From: Schlesneria paludicola DSM 18645 | Lineage (GTDB): Bacteria; Planctomycetota; Planctomycetia; Planctomycetales; Planctomycetaceae | DNA length: 33,190 nt | Direction: 5' to 3' | Assembly (NCBI GenBank): GCA_945862235.1 | Contig: CAMAYU010000052.1 | Coordinates: forward strand, 1-33,190 | Shown here: positions 1 through 6,549 of the stretch, piece after piece | Numbering within the stretch: position 1 is the stretch's first letter | Layout of the letters: every line of letters starts with the position of its first letter | Notes under the pieces: generated by a model | Seen by the model: the letters and a program-made list of their open reading frames with translations, nothing else | What the model was told of the DNA's origin: nothing | Databases searched by the model: none | Made by a program: the position numbers and the translations under genes

Positions 1-489
1 GGCCCTCGGCTCCGGCCAGACGTTGCAGATAAGCCCGCCAGTCCTCGCCTGACTCCTTCCGCACGATCGACTTCATCGCGGCGTTGGCCTCGATCAACGT
101 CGAGTCCACGCCCACCGTCTTCCCCGACAAGAGGCCATGCTCGTGGACCAGCTTCAGCACGAACCCGAAGACCTTTTCATACACCTCGACCGGCAGGCGG
201 TCGCCGATCTTAGACAGGCTGGAGTGTCCGGCGCCGCCTCGGTCAACGCGATCCGAAAGTAAACGCCCGGCGGAATCGACGGCCGCCCGCCCTCGGCCTA
301 AGAGTCCTCGCACAGCGTTTCGAGCCACGCATCAAACACGCCCTCCCGCAGCATCGCGTTGAGCCGCTCATAAAACACGTGCGTCGATCCCGACCTCAGT
401 TCGCACGTGTGCACAAACATCTCCAACTGCTGCTCGCCACCCCCACCGCCCCGCCGACCCATCGCCATCCCAACCCTCCCCGCTCGCAC
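1..489 (-). pseudogene. Truncated, frameshifted IS transposase (IS1182/IS5-like)
   Basis: The reading begins near 489 with a segment containing EQQLEMFVHTCELRSGSTHV and stops early at 298. Reading in another frame then gives GRPSIPPGVYFRIAL, and a further shift gives GHSSLSKIGDRLPVEVYEKV followed by VGVDSTLIEANAAMKSIV, up to the window edge. The order matches the N-terminal half of DDE transposases of the IS1182/IS5 type, with VGVDST as the likely first catalytic aspartate. Between the FRIAL and HSSLSKI segments the family normally has some 30-40 residues that are missing here, so there is an internal deletion as well as the stop and frame changes. The rest of the gene lies beyond position 1. 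It cannot make an active enzyme. The family assignment is from memory of related proteins. Confidence 0.8.
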
Positions 490-544
490 CGAATTCGAAC
501 GCAGCGCAGATTAGCGCAACCGCCTCAAAACGGAAGGGGACATC

Positions 545-566
545 CCTCGAGTTTTTCAACAGGCCG
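545..566. repeat. Probable terminal end of the IS remnant
   Basis: The 14 bases GTTTTTCAACAGGC at 551-564 lie just outside the transposase start. They look like an IS terminal inverted repeat. The core GCCTGTTGAAAAA recurs at 32629-32641 near the other end of the window. The FHA pseudogene loses its reading just beyond this point, consistent with the IS having cut it. The exact boundary is not determined. Confidence 0.45.
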
Positions 567-574
567 CTAGCCGT

Positions 575-904
575 GAGGTTGAAACCGAGGCAACGAGGGG
601 CATAACCAAGCTCACGCGAATCGTGGTGTCGCCAGCTTCAATCGAATCGCCATCGTGCAACTTCGACTGACGCGACCTGCTTCCCGTTGACGAGCGTCCC
701 GTTGGTGCTGTTCAGATCGAGCAACCGGCAGAGCGGCGGATTGACCTCAACGAGAAAGTGATTGCGTGAGAAGAACTAGTCCTTGGACGGGAGCCGAAAC
801 TGCGCTGCCTTACATCGACCGACGATAAAGTTGTTGTGACCGTCGAACGTAAACTCGCCCCCCGCATGTGGGCCGGTCGTGACGGTGAGCGTGATCTGCA
901 TCAT
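575..904 (-). pseudogene. Broken FHA-domain gene, N-terminal part
   Basis: From ATG at 904 the minus strand reads MMQITLTVTTGPHAGGEF, then an FHA core with FIVGR, an in-frame TAG after RLPSKD, then FFSRNHFLVEVNPP and LLDLNSTNGTLVNGKQV. A frameshift follows, after which the reading resumes as HDGDSIEAGDTTIRVSL. The GR, SRNH and NSTNGTLVNG motifs are the phosphothreonine-binding signature of FHA domains. In planctomycetes this start is often the front of an FHA-serine/threonine kinase, but no kinase sequence follows, and the reading is lost where the IS remnant begins. One stop plus one frameshift plus truncation make it a pseudogene. Confidence 0.75.
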
Positions 905-914
905 TCCATGATTC

Positions 915-1790
915 CGCTGACTTGCACTTCAACGTGGCCTGCATCCTCAGCGCGATTGTGGTGGCCAGCGCGAGGACGAGCAAGAATCCCGCCATCATGG
1001 CCAGCGACTCCCAATACTGGCGGCTCCGCTCGACCGGCTTGTCGTTGTGCTTCTGCAAAAACTTGACGCGGCCCTCGGCCGTGTTCAATGGGTCGTCCGG
1101 GTACAGGCACCACAACGGACGGAGATGGCTCTCTTTCATGAGGTCGGTGTTGATTGTCTTGCCCTCAAACATCGAGACCTCGCACGCTCGGGTCGTCCCG
1201 CGCGACGAAGCGGCCGACGACACGAAATTCGTCCCGTCGTTCATGTCGGGAATTGCGACAAGGACTCCACCCAACACGATCTGCGGAATGAGAGTCAACG
1301 GCACGACCGACATCGCTTTGTCGCCGTTCGTCGCCACGGCCGAGATCAGCAGCCCGATCCCGACGCCATTCCACGCCGCCAACAGCATCGCGAGCAACCG
1401 GCCCGCCCACGACCCCTGCGATTCCTCCATCAGCCAGACCGTGGCCAGCATGAAGGCCACTTGCACGGCAGTGAGCAGCATCAGCGGCAGGAGCCTGCTG
1501 AACAGATACGCATCCAGCCGCAGGTTGACCATCCGTTCGCGGCGATAGATCGCGCGTTCCTTCACGATATTATTGAGCCGCGCCGCGGCATCCGAACCAC
1601 AGTGCCGAGACCACGAGTAAGAAGTCGATCGTCGGCCACTCGCGACAGACGGAGCAGATCAGCGCCGGAATGACGAGCGGCTGTGCCAACATCACGCCGA
1701 GCTTCGTGCGATCCGCCTACTGCAACCGCGCGAGACGACCGATCAACGTCCCGCACTGACAGAGACCAAACACGATGTCTAATGATTGGT
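915..1790 (-). pseudogene. Decayed ABC-2 type exporter, membrane part
   Basis: The minus strand reads TLIGRLARLQ, an in-frame TAG near 1718, then DRTKLGVMLAQPLVIPALI. After a TAA and frame change near 1572 it continues as IVKERAIYRRERMVNLRL and a long hydrophobic stretch down to about 920. At least four membrane helices are visible, for example LLPLMLLTAVQVAFMLATVW and SVVPLTLIPQIVLGGVLVAI. The V(K)ERAIYRRERMVNL motif is typical of the permease half of ABC-2 (ABCG-like) exporters, which in planctomycetes are usually fused behind their ATPase. The original stop is not evident, since the frame runs on antisense to the FHA fragment. Several lesions make this non-functional. Confidence 0.75.
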
Positions 1791-1823
1791 TCCTCTGAGC
1801 AGACATTCCCTCTGCAGACTCTC

Positions 1824-1917
1824 TCTGAGCGGGGTGCCGTAAGGCCCCCGGTTCTTCGCCCGCACTGCGCACGGGCTGACGCCCAAGAGCCAGGGGGCTG
1901 ACTCCGCCCCGCTCAGA
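1824..1917. repeat. Palindromic repeat inserted in the ABC pseudogene (copy A)
   Basis: An imperfect inverted repeat has its left arm from 1824 (TCTGAGCGGGGTGCCGTAAG) and its right arm ending at 1917 (GCCCCGCTCAGA). It is homologous to the palindrome at 20745-20839. It lies between the ATPase and permease parts of the decayed exporter, and the frame reads through it as a foreign stretch beginning SERGGVSPLALG. Confidence 0.8.
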
Positions 1918-1926
1918 CGGCGCAAA

Positions 1927-2640
1927 TAAATGATCGTCCAACAGCACTTCTTCCACAGGCGCGACATGTTCTGCGAACGGCTTCGACTGGCAGTACTGCG
2001 CTTGCCAGCCTTCGGGAATCTGCTCCTCCATGCGGTCGTAGAGATCGCAGATTTTTTCAATGCCGAAGAACGCCTTCGCTTTCTGAGGCCGACCGAAATA
2101 GGCCAGCCGACCGCCCGGCGCGAGGACCACAATCTTGTGAAAGAGGTCGAAGTTCTCCATGGCATGCGTCGCGCAGACGATCGTGCGTCCCTGATCGGCC
2201 AATCGGCGGAACAGCTTCATCAGCTTCGACTCGGTGCCGGGATCGAGTCCCGACGTTGGCTCATCGAGAAAGTTCACGCCCGGTCGGCTGAGCAGCTCGA
2301 CGCCAACGCTGACTCGTTTGCGTTGACCACCACTCAACATCCCGATCTTCACCTGACGGCGATGAGTCAGATCGAGGGCTTCGAGCGTGTCGTCGATGAC
2401 ATGGTTCAGATCCTCGGCATTCACGTCCGGCGGTAGCCGCAATCGTGCCACGTACGTTAGGGCCTGATGAATCGTCAGGTCGCGGTGAATGATGTCGTCT
2501 TGCGGGACGTAACCGATGTTCTTGTTTGAGCCGCGCGTACTCCTCGTACAGCGAATCGTCATTGAGCAGCATGTCGCCCGATGTCGCCGGACGCAGCTGA
2601 GGCCCTGAGTCAGCCCTCGGCGCTCAACTTTGGCTTGCGG
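1927..2640 (-). pseudogene. Decayed ABC-2 type exporter, ATPase part
   Basis: Visible in order are LRPATSGDMLLNDDSLYEEY, a frameshift near 2525-2535, NIGYVPQDDIIHRDLTIHQA (Q-loop region), the signature LSGGQRKRVSVGVELL, Walker B VNFLDEPTSGLDPG, and the H-loop region ICATHAM-like VCATHAM. This is the ABCG/ABC-2 ATPase layout. The Walker A segment that should precede LRPATSG is absent: upstream the reading ends in stops, and then the palindrome at 2706 begins. Loss of Walker A and the frameshift make it non-functional. The palindrome at 1824-1917 separates it from the permease part. The original gene was probably a single ATPase-permease fusion (inference). Confidence 0.8.
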
Positions 2641-2911
2641 TTAAACGAGGACGTTGTTTCGAGCCAGTTCCTTAGACGACCGGCAAGAAACGATTTACCC
2701 GAGATACACCAACCCGCAGTGTGAACGAGGTCGTCGATCGACTTCGTTCACACTGCGGGTTGGTGTGAGTCAGACAAGTCTTGCCGGTCGCCTTAGAACT
2801 CGTCCAAAACCATGTCGTCTTTCGCTCTGCGAAAGAAGGCCCTTTCGACGAGTGAACGGAGACAAACAGCGGAGTCGTTCTTGGACAGGCGGCTAATAAG
2901 TGCCGTTTCTT
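2641..2911. other. Intergenic stretch, repeat-derived
   Basis: No gene is seen. It holds the palindrome at 2706-2766. Around that lies an outer inverted pair: CGACCGGCAAGA near 2677-2688 and TCTTGCCGGTCG near 2779-2790, followed by CCTTAGAACTCGTCC. Similar flanks recur at 5642 (CTTAGAACTTGTCC) and 33069 (CTTGCCGGTCGCCTTA). This suggests that a larger repeat unit surrounds the inner palindrome. Confidence 0.5.
2706..2766. repeat. Palindromic repeat, ACCCG(A/C)AG family
   Basis: The arms at 2706-2728 and 2744-2766 are perfect 23-base inverted copies (left arm starts ACACCAACCCGCAGTGTGAA), with a 15-base loop. It belongs to the same family as the palindromes at 5661 and 21764 and the half copy at 19265. 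Confidence 0.9.
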
Positions 2912-4066
2912 CTAGAAAATCTCAGCGGGATCGGCGGCCTTTAAACGCCGCATGGCGAGCAGCCCCGAGACCGTACACATGGCGAACGTCATGACAAACA
3001 CTTCGATCGCGCGATCCCACGTCACGAACATCGGCAGCATCGTCGCGGCTTTGGCGACGCCGAACAGACACATCGCCAAGAGCGACCCCGGAATGAAGCC
3101 GGTTCCCGCCAGAATCAACGCCTCTTGCACGACGACGCCCGCCAGATAGCGATCCGTGTAGCCCATCGCCTTCAGCGTTGCGAACTGTGGGAGGTGGTTG
3201 GAGATGTCCGTGTACAGCACTTGATAGACGATGGCGAAACCGATGACGCAACCGACGATCGTCCCCAAGGTGAAGACGAAGCCGATCGGTGCGGTCTTCG
3301 TGAGGAACGCATACTCGCGCAGCACCAACTCGTCCGTAGTGAGCACGGTGATCTCGCTGCCGTACATCGCGGCGAGGTCTCGTTGGACCTGACGATGATC
3401 GACGCCCGGCTTCAACCTCAATACGCCGACGTGAACGGTCCCTGATCGCGGGTCGTTCATGATCCGCAGATAGTTGGCGGTGCTGGTGACGAAGTTGCCG
3501 TCGGCCTGAAACCCCGCGCCGATGGTGGTGACCCCCGCGATCCGAATCTGGCGGCCATTGATCTCAGCCACGACCGGCTTCCCTTTGCGAAAGGCCGCTC
3601 CGACGGGACCGAACTCGGGCCGCGAGGCGATGTCGAAGATTCCGGCATCCGGCGCGAGCGTCGTGTGCAACACGTCTTCCAAACCCGGTGCTTCAAACAC
3701 CGCGTAGTCCGGCTCCATGCCAAACACAAACAGCCGCCGCTTCTCACCATTCCACGGGTTCTTCCACATCGCCATGCCGACGTAAAGGGCGTAAACGCGA
3801 TCGACTCCGTCATGCCCGAGTCCTCGCGCGATGTGGCGGTTGGCGAACGGCTCGAGCTGCATGAACGTCTTGGTACTCGGGCTGAGTAGCACCAGGTCGC
3901 CGTGCAGATGTCGGGCGATCGACGTGGCGCTGCGATAGAGGGCGTCGAGGAATCCGAGCTGCATCCACATCAGCAACACGGAGACCACGACCCCCGTCAC
4001 GGCAACGACAAACTTGGCCCTGGACTGCGTGAGCTGAAGCCAGGCGATGGGCAAGTCACGCGGCAT
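2912..4066 (-). CDS. devC: DevC-type ABC exporter permease
   Basis: A 384-residue membrane protein of the DevC/FtsX-like permease class. In DevBCA exporters DevC is the inner-membrane subunit that works with the DevB membrane-fusion protein and the DevA ATPase. One N-terminal helix (about residues 19-41) is followed by a large periplasmic domain, then three C-terminal helices (about 255-280, 305-330, 345-370). The motif LPQFATLKAMGYTDRYL before the second helix is characteristic of the family. The ATG at 4066 overlaps the devB TGA by one base (TGATG), implying translational coupling. The expected ATPase gene is not downstream: 2641-2911 holds only repeats. The protein itself is intact. The symbol is assigned by family likeness. 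Confidence 0.85.
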   Translation of the reverse strand: MPRDLPIAWLQLTQSRAKFVVAVTGVVVSVLLMWMQLGFLDALYRSATSIARHLHGDLVLLSPSTKTFMQLEPFANRHIARGLGHDGVDRVYALYVGMAMWKNPWNGEKRRLFVFGMEPDYAVFEAPGLEDVLHTTLAPDAGIFDIASRPEFGPVGAAFRKGKPVVAEINGRQIRIAGVTTIGAGFQADGNFVTSTANYLRIMNDPRSGTVHVGVLRLKPGVDHRQVQRDLAAMYGSEITVLTTDELVLREYAFLTKTAPIGFVFTLGTIVGCVIGFAIVYQVLYTDISNHLPQFATLKAMGYTDRYLAGVVVQEALILAGTGFIPGSLLAMCLFGVAKAATMLPMFVTWDRAIEVFVMTFAMCTVSGLLAMRRLKAADPAEIF

Positions 4067-5229
4067 CAGGGGGCCTCGTTCGCGCGAGTCGGCTCTGGAC
4101 GAACTGGCTCGTGACGGACGGGCGAGGCGTCCATCCTACGTCCTTCGCGCTGATCGCCCGCCTCGCTCACATCAATGATGACCTCGACCCGCGCGTTCGA
4201 GAGTTGCCTGACTGCCTGCGGGACATCCGAACTGAGTTTCACCCAGACCTCGACTACGCGGGCATCGGTGTCAGCGACGGGATCGATGTTGAAGACATCT
4301 TTTCTCTGCACGACGAAGCCCAATCGTTCGATCGTCCCGGCGACTTCCAGTTTCAAGGTCGGGATGCGCACGCGAGCCGACTGTCCGATCGCCAGCCGCG
4401 CGAGGTCCGCTTCATAAACTTCCGCGATGGCATACATCTGATCGATGTCACCAATCGAGACGACTCCTTGATCGCCGACTTTTTCGCCCGCGCGAGTATG
4501 CACCCGCAGCACGGTCGCGGCCGATGGCGAACGAATCTCGGTGACCGCGAGGTCCGCCTCAAATTGTTTGACTACCGCCCGCGCTTCGTCTACCTGCCGT
4601 TCGGCGACCAGCACGTCGGTCGGTCGCGGCGTCTTCAAGGACTCCAACTGAGCCTCGGACTGCCGCTTGTTCTGCACCGCTTGGTTCCACTTGAGCTTCG
4701 CCTGTTCCAGCATCGACTGCACACCCGCCTGTCTTTGACTCAGCGCGTCCTCACGCTTGAAGTCGGCCTCGGCCTGAGACAGCTCCAACTCGTGCCGCGC
4801 GATCAACGCCTCTTGAGCCACGATTTCGGACGGCTTCGACGGAGTGCGGACTTGTTCGAGCTTCGCTTCGGCCAGAGCCAGCAGCGACTGTGCGTGTGCG
4901 ACCGCTGCGACGCGCCGTTCGTGCGAGTCGAGTACCGCGATCACTTCGCCCTCGGCCACGCGTTGCCCCTCGGTCACATTCAACTTCGCGATCCGCACGC
5001 CGTCGGTCGATGACGGTGCTGCCAGCGAACGAACATCACCGCGCGGAGCCAATCGCCCCCACGCCCCAACATGCGTCAGCGCGACCGCAGGTGCCAGAGA
5101 GTTCTGCGCCGACGAATCGCCGAGCCACGGCAACACGCCCGTCCCCACGCCGATCACGACCGCCGCAACAATCGCTAACAACAGCCAGACCACCGCGCGA
5201 CCCCACCTCCCCGATTCACGCTTGGCCAT
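4066..5229 (-). CDS. devB: DevB-type membrane fusion (HlyD-family) protein
   Basis: A 387-residue periplasmic adaptor. It has a signal anchor (about residues 10-33, VVWLLLAIVAAVVIGVGTGV), a biotinyl-lipoyl-like half-motif with VTEGQRVAEGEVIAVLD, a long alpha-helical hairpin (about 110-230, rich in A, E, Q, K), the return strand IRSPSAATVLRVHTRAGEKV, and a beta-barrel domain. This is the DevB/HlyD architecture, linking an inner-membrane exporter to the outer membrane. The start at 5229 is preceded by a good Shine-Dalgarno, GGGAGG, six bases upstream. The last 25 or so residues are unusual: GRRMDASPV is encoded by a half copy of a dispersed palindrome (4115-4140), so the tail seems to be repeat-derived. 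It is coupled to devC by a 1-base overlap. Confidence 0.87.
   Translation of the reverse strand: MAKRESGRWGRAVVWLLLAIVAAVVIGVGTGVLPWLGDSSAQNSLAPAVALTHVGAWGRLAPRGDVRSLAAPSSTDGVRIAKLNVTEGQRVAEGEVIAVLDSHERRVAAVAHAQSLLALAEAKLEQVRTPSKPSEIVAQEALIARHELELSQAEADFKREDALSQRQAGVQSMLEQAKLKWNQAVQNKRQSEAQLESLKTPRPTDVLVAERQVDEARAVVKQFEADLAVTEIRSPSAATVLRVHTRAGEKVGDQGVVSIGDIDQMYAIAEVYEADLARLAIGQSARVRIPTLKLEVAGTIERLGFVVQRKDVFNIDPVADTDARVVEVWVKLSSDVPQAVRQLSNARVEVIIDVSEAGDQREGRRMDASPVRHEPVRPEPTRANEAP
4115..4140. repeat. Half copy of the GGACGAGGCGTCCAT repeat inside devB
   Basis: GGACGGGCGAGGCGTCCATC at 4115-4134, followed by CTACG, nearly matches the right arm of the palindrome at 33029-33057 (GGACGGACGAGGCGTCCATC then GTACG). 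Only one arm is present. It encodes part of the DevB C-terminal tail. Confidence 0.7.
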
Positions 5230-5380
5230 GATCGGCCTCCCGTTCCAACGCGGCGGCAGGCGGCTTGGAACTCAGTTTGTAAAGCAGCCTCAGCACTCTT
5301 TCCTCCAAGGGATCGCCCTTCGATATCAGTCCCAACATCTGCCAGAGCAACAGACCGTCCTCAAACGAGCGAACCCCACC
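5216..5380 (-). pseudogene. Unrecognised C-terminal gene fragment ahead of devB
   Basis: The minus strand has an open reading ending in TGA at 5216-5218, overlapping the devB start by 14 bases. It includes FEDGLLLWQMLGLISKGDPL and EERVLRLLYKLSSKPPAAAL. The close overlap and coding-like composition suggest the end of a real upstream operon gene. The frame has no start codon of its own and runs into the palindrome at 5390-5478. I do not recognise the family. A regulator upstream of devB would fit the context, but nothing in the sequence proves it. Confidence 0.35.
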
Positions 5381-5389
5381 GGACTGGCT

Positions 5390-5478
5390 CCGGTGGATTC
5401 AGGTTTTTGCACTACTCGCCGATTCACGCGAATCGGCACGACGAGTAGTGCAAAAACCCGCGAGCCACCGGGACCAGC
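5390..5478. repeat. Palindromic repeat with TTTTTGCACTACTCG stem
   Basis: The strongest arms are GGTTTTTGCACTACTCG at 5402-5418 and its exact inverse at 5442-5458. A second small palindrome, CCGATTCACGCGAATCGG, lies in the loop (5419-5436). Outer arms with GGACTGGCTCCGGTGG and CCACCGGGACCAGCC are imperfect. No other copy was found in this window. Confidence 0.8.
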
Positions 5479-5640
5479 CCGGCGGGATCGCTTGTTTGGA
5501 TATCCATGTGACGATCGTAGGCGGATTGCTCGATCATCGGCAGCCACATCGTAGCCGCACTCGGCACAGAATCCGATTGAGTGTGCGGCGTCGGCAACGT
5601 CAGCTCTTCGATCGACGGGCATTGATTCCGTCGGCTGATC
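5479..5640 (-). pseudogene. Possible gene fragment between two palindromes
   Basis: A stop-free minus-strand frame of about 54 codons contains SIEELTLPTPHTQSDSVPSA and TMWLPMIEQSAYDRHMDIQT. It is bounded by the palindrome at 5390-5478 on one side and by a TAA within the repeat flank at 5641-5660 on the other. It may be the upstream part of the fragment ending at 5216, split by the palindrome. I do not recognise it, and a chance open frame is possible. Confidence 0.25.
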
Positions 5641-5660
5641 GCTTAGAACTTGTCCATGAA

Positions 5661-5736
5661 CAACACCGACCCGAAGCGTGAGCGAGGACGAGAGTCGAGC
5701 GGTACCCGTCCTCGCTCACGCTTCGGGTTGGTGTTG
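5661..5736. repeat. Palindromic repeat, ACCCGAAGCG family
   Basis: The arms at 5661-5689 and 5708-5736 are 29 bases long with one mismatch (core CCCGAAGCGTGAGCGAGGAC), separated by an 18-base loop. It is in the same family as 2706 and 21764. The stem aligns to the RAYT-flanking palindrome stem at 17 of 22 positions from the CCCGA core region. Confidence 0.9.
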
Positions 5737-5786
5737 ATGGGATCGCCAGTGGGGACATCAACAGATGCCTCAAACAGGGAGGCCAC

Positions 5787-6242
5787 ATGACGGAAGAAGA
5801 GCGACTGCTTCAGAAGCTCCAAAAACTGGAAGCGCTTTTCGCGGGGGCTTACGCACAGGGCGAACGCGATGCGGCCGCGAACGCGATGGACCAGATCAAG
5901 GCTCGTTTGGAAGGGTTTCGCCAGAGCGATCCACCGGTCGAATACACCTTTACCCTGCAAGATGCTTGGTCCCGCAAGCTGATGCTGGCACTGATGCGGA
6001 GATACGGGATCGAGCCTTATCGCTATCGACGACAGCGGCACACGACGGTTGTGGCCAAAGTCCCCGCGTCATTCGTCGATCAAACACTTTGGCCCGAGTT
6101 TCAGCAATTCTCTGAAATATTGAAGACTTACTTGGACGCCGTGACCGACCGCATCATTGGTCAAGCCCTCGGTGCGGACACCTCCGATGCCCCGCAGCGA
6201 AATGACGACGCGCGTGCGGCGCTGCCTGCTCCGGCGTCATAA
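5787..6242 (+). CDS. Conserved hypothetical protein, DUF2786-like N-terminus
   Basis: A 151-residue soluble protein. The start at 5787 has a clear Shine-Dalgarno (AGGGAGG, 4-5 bases upstream). Residues 1-45 (LLQKLQKLEALFAGAYAQGE and ANAMDQIKARL) resemble the short helical repeat at the front of DUF2786 proteins. The middle, WSRKLMLALMRRYGIEPYRY, and the following basic stretch RYRRQRHTTVV look like a compact folded domain. No catalytic motif, membrane helix or signal peptide is visible. The last 25 residues are low-complexity and likely disordered. It stands alone, with repeats upstream and a 300-base gap downstream. The function is unknown and the DUF2786 likeness is tentative. Confidence 0.7.
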   Translation: MTEEERLLQKLQKLEALFAGAYAQGERDAAANAMDQIKARLEGFRQSDPPVEYTFTLQDAWSRKLMLALMRRYGIEPYRYRRQRHTTVVAKVPASFVDQTLWPEFQQFSEILKTYLDAVTDRIIGQALGADTSDAPQRNDDARAALPAPAS

Positions 6243-6549
6243 GAAACTTGGGCTTGGTTCAAACAGGTGTGGCTTTGGGTATCAGTTGTCTTCTCCGGTT
6301 TCCTCGCCCCGGCTTTGCAGGGAGAGGGTTAGGGTGAGGAGGCTTCTGCTTGGCGATGACCTCCAGTTGAACCATGCCGGAACTGGCTCAAAATAACTCC
6401 CCGCGTTCCGTGCTTGTTCCTTCCCCGCCGAGGGGAGGGAACAAGCAGGACGCTGTTTCGCACTGAATCCTAAGCGGGTTTCGTTCGTAGCCTTCGTTCC
6501 ATTTCCGCTGCGTTTGCCCCCGAGACTTTTCGACTGGACTCGATCCTTC
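6243..6549. other. Intergenic gap with a hairpin
   Basis: No gene is seen. A strong hairpin lies at 6412-6446 (GCTTGTTCCTTCCCC, 5-base loop, near-exact inverse), without a T-tract. A stretch at 6297-6343 with TCCTCGCCCC and GGGAGAGGGTTAGGGTGAGG looks like a decayed GC-rich repeat. The hairpin could end transcription of the 5787 gene, but it may equally be another dispersed repeat. Confidence 0.5.

Noticed and set aside
1800..2640. The ATPase pseudogene as the missing DevA
   Set aside because: Its motifs (YVPQDDIIHRDLT, SGGQRKRVSVGVELL) are of the ABC-2/ABCG class, and it continues into an ABC-2 membrane part, unlike DevA.
2654..2896. Small plus-strand open frame with PKRERG-like residues
   Set aside because: It is a translation of the palindromic repeat family; the same residues recur wherever the repeat does, with no gene context.
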